A stretch of DNA of 36,468 nt, from positions 1 to 36,468 of the forward strand of contig JAOZHR010000030.1 in NCBI GenBank assembly GCA_026014805.1, given 5' to 3'. The notes under the pieces were generated by a model. The model was not told where the DNA came from. It ran no database searches and was given only the letters and a program-made list of their open reading frames with translations. A program made the position numbers and the translations under genes. This document shows, one piece after another, positions 6,997 to 15,447 of the stretch. Position 1 is the first letter of the stretch, and each line of letters begins with the position of its first letter. This stretch comes from Candidatus Bathyarchaeota archaeon (lineage in GTDB: Archaea; Thermoproteota; Bathyarchaeia; Bathyarchaeales; SOJC01).

Positions 6997-7697
6997 CTAC
7001 TCTTTTTCTCTTCGCTGCACCGCCTTAGTTGCCCTGCCTGCCCCCGCAAGAGCTGACAACCCTAAAATCTCTCCTTTTGTCATATCCATTGGAATCGCAA
7101 ACACAATTGTATTGCTCTGATCATAACTAATGTCTTCCAAACTCGACAAAGTGCGCAGATATAAGGCTCGATTGCTCATCTGTTTTACAGCTCTCTCCAA
7201 ATTTAGGGCAGCCGTTAGCTCACCTTCACTCTTAATAATCACCGCCCGCTTTTCCCGCTCAGCCTCAGCTTGCCGTGCAATCACTCGCTTCATATTTTCT
7301 GGCAACTCTACAGTTTGCAAATTCACCGAAATGATATCCACGCCCCAATCCTGCGTCTCCTGCTCCACAATCCTGCCAATCCTATCCGCAATCTCATCCC
7401 GCCGCGCCAGCAACTGGTCCAACTCCACATTTCCAACAACATCGCGCATCGTCGTCTGCGCGTGCTTCATCACGCTGTTCCACACGTTCTGAATGTTCAC
7501 CAAACTGTCCTTTGTGTTCACTATTTTCATAAACACCACAGCATCAACGGTCACGCTGATGTTGTCCTTGGTCATAACCTCCTGCCGCGAAACATCCAAA
7601 GTAATAATCCGCTTATCCTGCTTCAAGAAACTCTCCGCCAATGGCCACTTAAAGAAGAAGCCAGGACCCACTAACCGTTGAAACTTCCGAAAAAATA
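6997..7697 (-). pseudogene. Slipin/stomatin-like SPFH (band 7) protein, 5' end disrupted
   Basis: The readable part (about 224 residues from a GTG at 7671) is a clear SPFH domain: GPGFFFKWPLAE, ITLDVSRQEVMTKDNISVTV, AQTTMRDVVGNVELDQLL, QTVELPENMKRVIARQAEAERE, then TIVFAIPMDM. These proteins scaffold membrane microdomains and are often paired with NfeD. The usual N-terminal membrane anchor is missing. Just upstream the frame changes: at TTCGGAAGTTTCAA (7681-7693), adding one A would give the expected FGKFQRLVGPG, while further upstream no frame reads like a slipin anchor. The gene is therefore truncated, frameshifted or mis-sequenced. Its codons look more GC-rich than its neighbours'. No NfeD partner is visible. 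Confidence 0.75.
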
Positions 7698-7942
7698 GGG
7701 GGGGTCGGTAGCAACGCCTCCTCCAAATAAGATGGTTCGAAGTATTCGACGACGTAGAACAGAAACTCAAGCGTGTTCGATTCTGGTATTGAGGCGTTGA
7801 CGTTAAACTAAATTGCGTGCGCGTGTAGGTACGGTGTACATGGCAAAAAACACATATAGATGCAGTGAGTTCATATATAGATACATTTAAATGATTAATG
7901 CTTTCACCTATTAAAAGACATACATTAACGAGAGGGTTAAAA

Positions 7943-8170
7943 ATGAGCGAAATGACAACCCAAATCCTCCAAGAAAGCCTAGGGAAAACGGTACTCGTAC
8001 GATTAAGAGGCGGGAAAAGTCTACGAGGAAAACTAAAAGGATTCGACCAACACCTGAACCTAGTACTTGACGAAACTGAAGACACGACAGACCCGGAAAA
8101 TCCTAAAAAACTAGACATTCTAATTGTCCGAGGCGACAATGTAATAATAATCTCGCCACCTCCAAGGTAA
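7943..8170 (+). CDS. Archaeal Lsm (Sm-like) RNA-binding protein
   Basis: This 75-residue protein forms hexa- or heptameric rings that bind U-rich RNA. The Sm1 motif is VLVRLRGGKSLRGKLKGFDQHLNLVL (described here by its RGGK and GFDQHLN parts), and the Sm2 motif is ILIVRGDNVIIISP. I chose ATG 7943, which has GAGAGGG about 7 nt upstream; a frame extending back to 7898 is not conserved. A TATA-like ATACATTTAAATG lies at 7881-7893. It is followed after 5 nt by the L37e gene, a pairing found across archaea. Confidence 0.96.
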   Translation: MSEMTTQILQESLGKTVLVRLRGGKSLRGKLKGFDQHLNLVLDETEDTTDPENPKKLDILIVRGDNVIIISPPPR

Positions 8171-8175
8171 GAAAC

Positions 8176-8364
8176 ATGGGAAAGGGCACTGCTTCCTTTG
8201 GAAAGCATGGAAGAAAACTTATACACATCAAATGTAGAAGATGTGGTAGAAGAGCCTATCACATAACGAAGAAAAGATGCGCTGCATGCGGTTATGGAGC
8301 TTCACCCACTCTGAAAACTTACTCGTGGCGTACCAAAACTCTTCAAGGAGAAAGAACAAGATAG
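8176..8364 (+). CDS. rpl37e: 50S ribosomal protein L37e
   Basis: This 62-residue zinc-binding protein of the large subunit has Cys20, Cys23, Cys35 and Cys38 (IKCRRCGRRAYH and KKRCAACGYG), the exact L37e arrangement, and the conserved start MGKGTASFGKHG. It is 5 nt downstream of the Lsm gene and co-transcribed with it. Length and composition are normal. Confidence 0.97.
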   Translation: MGKGTASFGKHGRKLIHIKCRRCGRRAYHITKKRCAACGYGASPTLKTYSWRTKTLQGERTR

Positions 8365-8434
8365 CTTTTTTAATTCTCACCAAACCGCAAGAAGAGCATC
8401 TTAAGAAAAATCTTATCTAAAACCTTGAGATACT

Positions 8435-9049
8435 TTAGTGAAGTGCGAAATATCTCTTATCAATCTTCACAAAGATGAGAGGACCCTTGCTGTGAGACAA
8501 TTGTCTGGCTTTACGCAAAGTTGTATTTAGGACATTGAGCAGTTTTTCTTGCTCGCTTCTCCAGCCTTGTTTCTTTTCACATGCTCCAAGCTCAAGTTTT
8601 AGCAAGTTTTCTGCCATTATAGATGTTCCGCAAATTTCCCCATTTCTAACTAAGGATTCCACCAGAACATCTTTGACCTCTCTACGTCTTTTAAGTTGCC
8701 GCCACAAAGAGTCCGCGTTCTTTAACTGTTTATTCACTTTAGACCATTGAGGAGAAGCATCGTTTCCTATAAGAAGCTTGACTCTTTCATTCCACTTCTT
8801 AATCCAAAGACCAGCCCATATGCCTACAAACTCTGAAAACTCTTCAGAGTTTTCCTCGAAATACTTGTGAACCTTGTCAATCAAGTCACAATCACAATTT
8901 TCTTTACCGATCAGCCCCCAGTGCACCTTTAGGAAGTTCATCAAATCTTCGCAAGCTATCTGTAAAACTCGTCGATCTGAGCCTTGGAGATCTAACAGTG
9001 GATTACGGTCCTTCAAGCACTGCGACAGCAGCAGCTCAAGAAAGTTCAT
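8435..9049 (-). CDS. Hypothetical protein, about 204 aa
   Basis: I do not recognise this protein. It is soluble, helical and tryptophan-rich (VGIWAGLWIKKWNERV in the middle), with a CDCD cluster near residue 53 and conserved-looking charged helices. There is no membrane segment or enzyme motif. I chose ATG 9049, which has GGAAGGA about 6 nt upstream; a GTG at 9064 is possible. It converges with the L37e gene and is followed by no other gene on its strand. Codon use is like its neighbours, so it is probably a native lineage-specific gene. Confidence 0.65.
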   Translation of the reverse strand: MNFLELLLSQCLKDRNPLLDLQGSDRRVLQIACEDLMNFLKVHWGLIGKENCDCDLIDKVHKYFEENSEEFSEFVGIWAGLWIKKWNERVKLLIGNDASPQWSKVNKQLKNADSLWRQLKRRREVKDVLVESLVRNGEICGTSIMAENLLKLELGACEKKQGWRSEQEKLLNVLNTTLRKARQLSHSKGPLIFVKIDKRYFALH

Positions 9050-9250
9050 TGACGTTCCTTCCACGCTTTCTCCAATTAATACTCGGGTAGATGTCTTAAT
9101 TAAGCGTTATTTATGGTATCTTCTATAACATTTTTTGAGAACTATTCTTAATCTTGACATGTAGATAGTCCGCCAAATAGATAGTTACCAAACCGAGACC
9201 TTTACGGTACCTCTAATATTGATTTCAGCTTCATAACTTTCTTATCTTCA

Positions 9251-9260
9251 GTTTTTATAT
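9251..9260 (+). promoter_or_regulatory. TATA box for the 9283 coiled-coil gene
   Basis: GTTTTTATAT is centred 27 nt before ATG 9283, so the message would be leaderless. The upstream ATG at 9259 overlaps this box, which argues against it as the start. Confidence 0.5.
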
Positions 9261-9282
9261 GGGCATTATAAGTGAAACAATC

Positions 9283-9669
9283 ATGAATCCACAAGAGTTA
9301 GAAGAACTGCAAAAGAAAAAAACCTTGCTAGAAAATGAGCTGCAATCGTTGGACGAAAGAGAAAAGACCTTGGACAAGAAACTTAAAACGTTCGAAGAAA
9401 AACTGATAATTCAAGAGTTAGAAGAAAAAGTCAAAGCGAAGCGTGAATCAGTGAACCAACTTGAATCCAGAATGAAAGAACTTGAAGAGAAATGGAAGGG
9501 ACCACGAGAAAAATCAGAAGGCCCCGCCAAAGTGAAAGAACACCCAACACCACAAGTTGCAGAAGAAGCACAACAAGAAGAAATGGTGGTAATGGAACCA
9601 GACGTGACGCCGGAAAGTCATCCGAAGCCTGAACAACAGGAATCTAAGAAGAAACGAAGGTTTTTCTAG
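9283..9669 (+). CDS. Small coiled-coil protein, 128 aa
   Basis: From MNPQELEELQ the product is a long, highly charged coiled coil for about 80 residues (repeated E/K/L heptads such as LEEKVKAKRESVNQLESRM), then a proline- and glutamate-rich linker and a basic end, KKKRRFF. There is no enzymatic motif or membrane segment. The start was chosen from the TATA spacing. It stands alone between two minus-strand genes. Such proteins could be scaffolds or membrane-associated adaptors; the function is unknown. Confidence 0.65.
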   Translation: MNPQELEELQKKKTLLENELQSLDEREKTLDKKLKTFEEKLIIQELEEKVKAKRESVNQLESRMKELEEKWKGPREKSEGPAKVKEHPTPQVAEEAQQEEMVVMEPDVTPESHPKPEQQESKKKRRFF

Positions 9670-9782
9670 CCGTTACTCAAAGCTATCTGGAACAGAAAGG
9701 TTCAAGAATCCGAGGAAAACAAAAGCCTAGTTAGAGCATTTCATAACGTTTTTCTACCAAGCAATGATTCAAGCAACTGTGT

Positions 9783-10463
9783 CTACACTGCTAAAAGCAG
9801 CTCAGGAAGTCGATTAATATCTTCTATAATGAGGTCAGGCCTCTCCTTCCCCAACTCTTCTTTTTCAAACAACCCTGACAGTACAGCAACTGTTTTTGCG
9901 CCAGCAAGCTTGCCAGCTTGAATGTCAACTCCAGAATCACTAATCACTACACAATCATAAACTGGAACTTCAAGTTTGTTTGCTGCCTTTAGAATGGCAT
10001 CTGGAAAAGGGGTGGGTCTCTGAACCTCTAAAGATGTTATAATCGCTGAAAAATATTGGCCGAGATGTAAGCGTTGTAGCTCTTTCTCCACCAATCTTTT
10101 AGAAACACGTCGACGGGTGATCAGAGCAAGTAGGAATTTTCTCGAGAGTCTGCGCAAGGTTTTATTGACATTTGGAAATAGTCTAGTTTTGCTTGAGGCG
10201 ATTTTGTAGAAAGACTGCAAAAATAACGTTAGGAATTTCTCTCTCAAAGCATCATCTACATTTGCATTATCAAAGAAATCGTCGAGAGGAAGGTTAAGTT
10301 GTAAATGTCGAGCTATTTCCAAACCTACATTATTGGAACTTTGTTTGCTCCCAATAGCGGAGAGTGCAATTTCTGCTGCTTCAGCGAAGGCTTCTAAGGA
10401 ATCAACTATTGTTCCATCTAGATCAATGAGCAGCGCTTTAGCTTTCAGTTTTTGCTGGGTCAT
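9783..10463 (-). CDS. HAD-superfamily hydrolase, phosphoglycolate phosphatase-like
   Basis: This 226-residue protein has the HAD motif I DLDGTIVDS with nucleophile Asp14 and acid/base Asp16. A helical cap of about 80 residues follows, then motif II (ALITRRR, Thr as the phosphate-binding residue) and motif IV (VVISDSGVDIQAGKLAGA) near residue 170. This is the Gph/PgmB subclass I layout, which hydrolyses small phosphate esters; the substrate cannot be told from sequence. It is a single-gene unit with about 200 nt of unmarked DNA upstream. Confidence 0.85.
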   Translation of the reverse strand: MTQQKLKAKALLIDLDGTIVDSLEAFAEAAEIALSAIGSKQSSNNVGLEIARHLQLNLPLDDFFDNANVDDALREKFLTLFLQSFYKIASSKTRLFPNVNKTLRRLSRKFLLALITRRRVSKRLVEKELQRLHLGQYFSAIITSLEVQRPTPFPDAILKAANKLEVPVYDCVVISDSGVDIQAGKLAGAKTVAVLSGLFEKEELGKERPDLIIEDINRLPELLLAV

Positions 10464-10679
10464 TTTTCCATTCTTCTACATCCTTTGTTGCTGCCATAGA
10501 TAAACTCTTTCGGTTTTAAGATAAGAGCGCGTCTTGCATGCGCATTCATCTTACCTTGTTATTTCCGCCTCTAAGAAGTGTGAGCCAATGCACAAATAAA
10601 CCATATTGGAAATCATTACTCTCTTTTCATAACAGTTAATGCATCACGTCACTAACCGCATACACAGGAAGTTAGTAGA

Positions 10680-10835
10680 TTGTCTGCACGTACGAAATGC
10701 AGGAAGTGTGAAAATAGAGATGCCACGGGCGAAGACGGGGTGTGTGACAGTTGCCGTTTCGTTTTAATACTCGATAACATGATGGAAGAAAGACCAATTA
10801 CGGAAAAACCTCTAAAACACCAAGTCGAAAACTAA
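10680..10835 (+). CDS. Possible 51-aa zinc-finger protein
   Basis: A TTG-started frame encodes MSARTKCRKCENRDATGEDG followed by VCDSC. Cys7, Cys10, Cys22 and Cys25 form a compact zinc ribbon, and a charged tail with DNMMEERPITEKP follows. The 2+2 cysteine pattern is unlikely by chance in so short a frame. The start is weakly supported: GGAA lies about 9 nt upstream, and an in-frame stop limits any extension. Its last 38 nt overlap, on the other strand, the tail of a decayed YcaQ-family gene. I do not recognise a family. Confidence 0.45.
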   Translation: MSARTKCRKCENRDATGEDGVCDSCRFVLILDNMMEERPITEKPLKHQVEN

Positions 10836-11223
10836 GCCAGTTGAAAAGAACGGTCTTCAAGCGAAGGAAAACGCTTAAGGATGAAATGGGGACAATCGGT
10901 AGGCGATTTCGTTTTATATTTCTCAACAGAGCACACTTTTCCATTCCGCAGCTACACCGTCGGCTGTATAATATTTGCTCTGTGCCGAGGAATCTGCCGA
11001 GTTCTTCGATTGTGTTGGCCGCCACCCGAGCTGTATCTTCTGATTTTGTGGCGTCTGGCTCGACATAAACAGCGTTGATCTTCAACTGCTCATGCTTACG
11101 GTCCATTATAGGATCTACGCGACCGATAAAACGATCATCGTGCAGGATTGGCATCACATAGCAGCCATACTTGCGTTTAGCCTTCGGCAGATAAACTTCA
11201 AAGCGGAAATGGAAATTGAAAAG
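10798..11223 (-). pseudogene. C-terminal remnant of a YcaQ-family winged-helix DNA glycosylase-like protein
   Basis: The frame from 11223 reads FEVYLPKAKRKYGCYVMPIL, then HDDRFIGRVDPIMDRKHEQL, INAVYVEPDA and ELGRFLGTEQILYSRR. This is the C-terminal part of the YcaQ (HTH_42) family, which includes bacterial crosslink-repair glycosylases of about 350-400 residues. An in-frame TAA just before LFNFHFRFEVY and loss of the upstream two thirds show that the gene is truncated. The region upstream holds the S10 promoter. The tail after the conserved part is long and basic and may be read-on sequence. It is a dead or dying gene. Confidence 0.7.
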
Positions 11224-11320
11224 TTACTCTATCATTTCACCCCGTCGACTTATATCTTTGAAAGCTTTGGATGCACACACACCCAAAAAGACAGGAATCA
11301 AACTGGGATATAAGGAAAAA

Positions 11321-11329
11321 GTATTTAAA
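11321..11329 (+). promoter_or_regulatory. TATA box for rps10
   Basis: GTATTTAAA predicts a start near 11351, about 23 nt before ATG 11374. A GGGAG lies in the resulting short leader. Confidence 0.5.
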
Positions 11330-11373
11330 ACATGTAGAGTGGATAAGTGAAGCTACTGGGAGAAACCACTGAG

Positions 11374-11682
11374 ATGGCGAGAAAAGCGCGAATAAGACTT
11401 ACAAGCACCGATTACAAGCGGTTAGAAGGTGTATGTAACGAACTGAAAGCCATCGCTGACAAGACAGGCGTCAAAATGACTGGACCAATTCCTCTACCGA
11501 CAAAACGACTTAAAGTTCCAGTTCTGAAGGCTCCTTCTGGGGCAGGCACTGCAACTTGGGACAAATGGGAAATGCGCATACACAAAAGGCTTATTGACAT
11601 TGACGCCGAAGAACGCGTCATGAGGCGAATTATGAGAATACGGGTACCAGAGGACGTATACATAAGCATCGAACTACTCTAG
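11374..11682 (+). CDS. rps10: 30S ribosomal protein S10 (uS10)
   Basis: This 102-residue small-subunit protein begins [20 protein letters not shown], the standard archaeal S10 start. It continues with [20 protein letters not shown] and ends with [15 protein letters not shown] chose ATG 11374 by homology; a GTG at 11347 would add an unconserved extension. Archaeal S10 usually sits beside EF-1A, but here it is alone, with a decayed gene upstream and a convergent protease gene 2 nt downstream. Confidence 0.96.
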   Translation: MARKARIRLTSTDYKRLEGVCNELKAIADKTGVKMTGPIPLPTKRLKVPVLKAPSGAGTATWDKWEMRIHKRLIDIDAEERVMRRIMRIRVPEDVYISIELL

Positions 11683-11684
11683 AC

Positions 11685-12500
11685 TCAGAAAGACAAATAT
11701 GAAAGACTGAAAATTGCGAGTAAAATCGAAACAGAAAAGCTTAGCGCCCACATGGTTTTGTTCCACGTGAAAATCTTATAGCCATCCATTATGCCAAAAG
11801 GGATTAAGTTAAAGACAGCTATGAAAGAATTTATCCATGCACCAAAATACGCAATAAAAATTATAGAATAGTTGAGGTCGACAAAACTGAATATCGAGCC
11901 TGTCATAAGAAACACCGTAGCGAGCACAATGTTTGTTAAGGGTCCTGCAAAAGCTGTTTTCCCTATTGTTTCTCTATCACCTAGACCTGCAATCATAACA
12001 GCTCCTGGAGAAATAATCTTGAATAAAGGTGCGAAAATGGAAATCAAAGTGATTAAGGCTCCAATAGTGGTCAGTCGAAATTCTGCCCATAGCCCCTGGC
12101 GCTGCGCGGCCATCTTGTGAGCTATCTCGTGAATAAGGAAAGAAAAAGTGAGGAGAACCGCCAAAGATGCAGCTTCTATCAGAGTACGCCCTAGAAACAG
12201 AGAGGCACCTACGCCCATCACAAGCAAGGTTCCGACGGCTAAGTGTTTAAGCTCTGTTGTACTAAACCATATGATTCTATCTCGTCCTCGCGGCGGCACC
12301 ATAGTGACAGTATGCTGATAAGAACGTTCAGTCTTTGATGTTTTCAGCGTTTTTGCTAGCTGTTCCCTGGGAGCTCGAGCACGCCAAGATTCTGGGCAAT
12401 TATGATTTTCAGGTAGACGGTGTTCAACGCAGAAATGTTCGCCACAGTATGGACATTTAAAGGGCATGTAGGTTTCTGCGCCGCATTGCTTACATTCCAC
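11685..12500 (-). CDS. AN1-type zinc finger fused to a site-2 protease (M50) membrane metalloprotease
   Basis: This 271-residue protein joins two modules. Residues 1-40 form an AN1-like finger with Cys3, Cys6, Cys16, Cys19, Cys24, His27, His33 and Cys35. A short linker leads to an M50 protease with several membrane helices: HEIAH at 124-128 (zinc ligands His124 and His128, catalytic Glu125) and [10 protein letters not shown] at 231-240 with the third ligand Asp239. S2P enzymes cut within the membrane, releasing anchored regulators; the finger probably recognises substrate or partner. The start is GTG 12500, with a TATA-like ATTTATATG at 12538-12546 on this strand. It ends 2 nt from the convergent S10 gene. 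Confidence 0.9.
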   Translation of the reverse strand: MECKQCGAETYMPFKCPYCGEHFCVEHRLPENHNCPESWRARAPREQLAKTLKTSKTERSYQHTVTMVPPRGRDRIIWFSTTELKHLAVGTLLVMGVGASLFLGRTLIEAASLAVLLTFSFLIHEIAHKMAAQRQGLWAEFRLTTIGALITLISIFAPLFKIISPGAVMIAGLGDRETIGKTAFAGPLTNIVLATVFLMTGSIFSFVDLNYSIIFIAYFGAWINSFIAVFNLIPFGIMDGYKIFTWNKTMWALSFSVSILLAIFSLSYLSF

Positions 12501-12568
12501 TTAGTTTGGCACCTTTCGCGTTTTCATTAGTTTTATGATTTATATGTTTGCTGCCTACGGGAAAAAAG

Positions 12569-13342
12569 CTACCAAACATTCTTGAACAAATCTTCTTTTT
12601 CGCTGATAACCAAATCTCTGGAAGAAGATTCTTCACCGAAGCTTATTCGATTTAATCCTTTAACAATTGCAACCGGTATTGCCTCTTTTCCTTGTCCCAT
12701 CACAAGCTCTGCAGCACTAGCCAATTCGTCAACAACGGCGCTGAACTTGACTTGCATAACGTAACCAAACAGGTCTTCTGAGCCGCGGTAATCAAAGAAA
12801 GGGTCGATTCCCCCTAGGCCAATTGCAAAATTCACTTGTCCTCGTCTAAACGACCGACTATACGTGTCAGATATAATGACTCCCACATTTTTTCCAGTTA
12901 ATTCTATGATGCTGGAACGTAGACGCCTCGCAGACTCATCGGGGTCTACCGGTAAGAGTGCATAACGGTTTGCGCCTTTTATATTGGATTTGTCTATTCC
13001 CGCGTTTATGTTAACCATGTCTCGTTTGTCTTCGACAATGAGTATTTCCTGTGAGGCTTTTAGAAAACGCTTTGATTCGCTCAAAACCAACTCTACAAGC
13101 TTCGGGTTTTTCCCTGTTGCTTCTGCAATTTCTAACGCTTTTCTAGAAGGTTTTACTGTATCCAGCTGAACCACGCGGTCTTCAGCCTTGGAAATCACCT
13201 TCTGCGCAACAATAAGGATGTCTCCGTCTTCAATCTCGACATTGTTGTTCTCTGCTGCTGAAACAATCAAATCGGCCAAATCATCACCTGCTTTTATAAG
13301 AGGAATACCTTCAAGCCCAAAAATACCAAGTTTCTTCACCAT
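12569..13342 (-). CDS. cofE: Coenzyme F420-0:L-glutamate ligase
   Basis: This 257-residue enzyme adds gamma-linked glutamates to F420-0 using GTP. Family features are DGDILIVAQKVISKAEDRVV near residue 40, NAGIDKSNI near residue 113, GVIISDTYSRSFRRGQVNFAIG in the middle (metal/GTP site) and VDELASAAELVMGQGKEAIP later. ATG 13342 has AAGG about 8 nt upstream. Its presence implies that the organism makes and uses F420. It is divergent from the ogg gene. A second, divergent copy of the family lies at 25595-26449. Confidence 0.95.
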   Translation of the reverse strand: MVKKLGIFGLEGIPLIKAGDDLADLIVSAAENNNVEIEDGDILIVAQKVISKAEDRVVQLDTVKPSRKALEIAEATGKNPKLVELVLSESKRFLKASQEILIVEDKRDMVNINAGIDKSNIKGANRYALLPVDPDESARRLRSSIIELTGKNVGVIISDTYSRSFRRGQVNFAIGLGGIDPFFDYRGSEDLFGYVMQVKFSAVVDELASAAELVMGQGKEAIPVAIVKGLNRISFGEESSSRDLVISEKEDLFKNVW

Positions 13343-13450
13343 TTCAACTGCCTTCTAACTTAAGACTTAAAGTCTAGCCACATCAACAAGAAACCGAAAC
13401 AACGCTGACAACATTTATTAGTTTATCTCCTTCTACAAACTCGAAAACCT

Positions 13451-14329
13451 ATGGAGCTAAAACTAAACCAACATTTGACTCCTTTCAATTTGGAGAATAC
13501 TCTACAATGTGGACAACTGTTTAGATGGGAGAAGCATGGTGGCTTGTGGTATGGCATAGCTGAACAGCGAGTTTTCAAAGTTCGACAGACAAACGATGTT
13601 CTTGAGTTTGAAGGCGCGAATGTTGACTTTGTAAAGAATTATTTTCGTTTAGACGACGATCTACCGCATATAATTTCTGAAATCAGCCAAGACTCTCTGA
13701 TGAAACATGCCATTCAAATATTTCTTGGATTGCGCATAATAAGACAAAATCCTTGGGAGTGCCTAATTTCCTACATCTGCGCCACTCATAAAAGCATACC
13801 AGCCATCAAAAACATGATTTTCGATTTGTCAAAACAATTTGGTGATAAAATCGCTTTTGAGGACTATAATTTTTATACGTTTCCAGACGCAGCTGCATTG
13901 GCAAATGCCACTCTGGATGAACTCAGAAGATGCAAATTAGGATTTCGGGCAAAACGAGTTCGAGAAACAGCGAGAATGATCAACTGTAACAAAATCGATT
14001 TCGAAATGTTGAAAACGATTGATTATGAGATGGCTAAAGGCAAACTACTGCAGCTTCCTGGGGTTGGGAATAAGGTGGCTGACTGTGTTTTACTCTTTTC
14101 TCTGGAGAAGCTGGAAGCGTTTCCAGTGGATGTTTGGATGAAGCGCATAGTTCAGAATCACTACGCGAACCATTTTGATGCCCTGTTCATTGAGAAGCTC
14201 TCAGCGAAAAAATCGCTATATTCAAAGGATTACAACAGAATAGGTTCGTTTGCTAGAGACTATTTCGGAAAGTATGCTGGATACGCTCAGGAATATTTGT
14301 TTCATTTTGTTAGAAGCAAAGTAGCCTAA
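13451..14329 (+). CDS. ogg: 8-oxoguanine DNA glycosylase/AP lyase, Ogg1 type
   Basis: This 292-residue enzyme removes 8-oxoguanine and cuts the abasic site. The N-terminal domain LENTLQCGQLFRWEK is followed by a helix-hairpin-helix GPD core: LPGVGNKVADCVLLFS with Schiff-base Lys208, then AFPVDVWMKR with Asp227. This is the Ogg1 (not AGOG or MutY) signature; no iron-sulfur cysteine loop is present. The gene starts at ATG 13451 and its last 4 nt overlap the convergent GNAT gene. It is separated by about 108 nt from divergent cofE. Confidence 0.93.
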   Translation: MELKLNQHLTPFNLENTLQCGQLFRWEKHGGLWYGIAEQRVFKVRQTNDVLEFEGANVDFVKNYFRLDDDLPHIISEISQDSLMKHAIQIFLGLRIIRQNPWECLISYICATHKSIPAIKNMIFDLSKQFGDKIAFEDYNFYTFPDAAALANATLDELRRCKLGFRAKRVRETARMINCNKIDFEMLKTIDYEMAKGKLLQLPGVGNKVADCVLLFSLEKLEAFPVDVWMKRIVQNHYANHFDALFIEKLSAKKSLYSKDYNRIGSFARDYFGKYAGYAQEYLFHFVRSKVA

Positions 14330-14880
14330 AGGTCCAGTCTGACAAGAGCAAAATCCAAGTCTATCTCCTCTTTGACTTGGAATCCTTTTCTAAGATAAAG
14401 TCCGATGGGTCCAGAAGGATTGTTCGTTGAGCTCCTTCTGGCGAAGGTTTCGACAGCCTTGAAACCACGTTTTCTTAAATCAATGATTACTTCGTTGAGA
14501 AGTTTTTTACCTAGGCTTTTTCCTCGGAATTTTTCTTCTCTAATGTAGAGGCAAGAGATGAAAGCAACGTTCTCTTCAGCTGTTCTTAGCTTTTTAACTC
14601 CGTATTCTTTGATGTTTGGGAATCTGTTTGAGGTGGAGTACTGAACGTAGCCTATCGGCTTGTTTTCAGTGTATAGTATTTTGCCGCAGTTTCCAAACTC
14701 TTCTAATGTTTTAAGAAACCAAGCGGCTTTCATCGATGCATGTTTTAGTTTTTCTTTTTGCTGCAGTTCTTGCCTGCTTTGTTCGAGAACGCTTGGGTTT
14801 TCCCAGTACAGGCAACTTCTGCATGGTTCAGGGATGTCATTGACATTATCTCGTGTAATGTTTTTGATTGAAACTTTCAT
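14326..14880 (-). CDS. GNAT-family N-acetyltransferase
   Basis: This 184-residue protein has a short N-terminal part with CRSCLYWENP (about residues 18-27) and a GNAT fold. The acetyl-CoA loop is FRGKSLGKKLLNEVIIDL (R/Q-x-x-G-x-G/A type, near residue 130), and the end GLYLRKGFQVKEEID matches motif B. The cysteine-containing entry segment is seen in a group of archaeal and clostridial GNATs of unknown substrate. I chose ATG 14880, since residues before it are not GNAT-like. It lies 22 nt after the RDD gene on the same strand and overlaps ogg by 4 nt at the 3' end. Confidence 0.8.
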   Translation of the reverse strand: MKVSIKNITRDNVNDIPEPCRSCLYWENPSVLEQSRQELQQKEKLKHASMKAAWFLKTLEEFGNCGKILYTENKPIGYVQYSTSNRFPNIKEYGVKKLRTAEENVAFISCLYIREEKFRGKSLGKKLLNEVIIDLRKRGFKAVETFARRSSTNNPSGPIGLYLRKGFQVKEEIDLDFALVRLDL

Positions 14881-14902
14881 ATTGTCTATCTCTTCAAAAT
14901 TC

Positions 14903-15361
14903 TCACGGAGTTGGCGGTGGAGGCGGTAACGGAGGAGCAGTTCTTGAAACAACGGTAGTTCCGGCCATGCGGTCACTTATTTTTTGATGGGGATCGCCCG
15001 GCGTTGCTAAGCTGATAATTACATCTATGAGAACTAAAATCCAGTAAATCTTACTAATGTTTCTGATGAAAGCCAAATCTAAAGCGGGTCTGTGTCCACC
15101 GAGCTCAATAGTTTTTAGGTTCATTATTTTCTTGCCAACAGTCCATCCATAGTAGAACTCGAGCAAAGCGAAGTACAAGATACTTAAGACTCCCGCAAAG
15201 AAGGGAAATGTGAAAAAGTGAAAAGGAATGGTGATAATCGCTACGATTATTGAAGTACCTATGCCCACTATTATGCTGTCGATAATAAAAGCCACAAGTC
15301 TCCTTATCCAGTGATCTTGAAGCCGTGTATCTCTTCCGACTCTTTCAAAGCCTGTTGACAT
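14903..15361 (-). CDS. RDD-family membrane protein
   Basis: This 152-residue protein contains the RDD pattern: RLVAFIIDSIIVGIG (arginine and aspartate in the first helix), then GWTVGKKIMNLKTI after the second helix, and a third helix WILVLIDVIISL. Members are small membrane proteins, some of which may be transporters. The C-terminus ends in a proline run (PPLPPPPPTP). I chose ATG 15361 over a TTG four codons upstream. It lies between rtcB (87 nt upstream) and the GNAT gene (22 nt downstream) on the same strand. Confidence 0.85.
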   Translation of the reverse strand: MSTGFERVGRDTRLQDHWIRRLVAFIIDSIIVGIGTSIIVAIITIPFHFFTFPFFAGVLSILYFALLEFYYGWTVGKKIMNLKTIELGGHRPALDLAFIRNISKIYWILVLIDVIISLATPGDPHQKISDRMAGTTVVSRTAPPLPPPPPTP

Positions 15362-15447
15362 AGTTTTCCACAAGCAGATTCCTGTTAGTCTTTACGATAT
15401 ATATCATTTCTGCCCTTTGCGAAAAAGAAAGAAAAAATGGGGAGTTT

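Noticed and set aside
7698-8262. Long minus-strand continuation of the slipin frame
   Set aside because: The extension runs antisense through the Lsm gene and promoter and is serine-rich, without homology to any slipin anchor.
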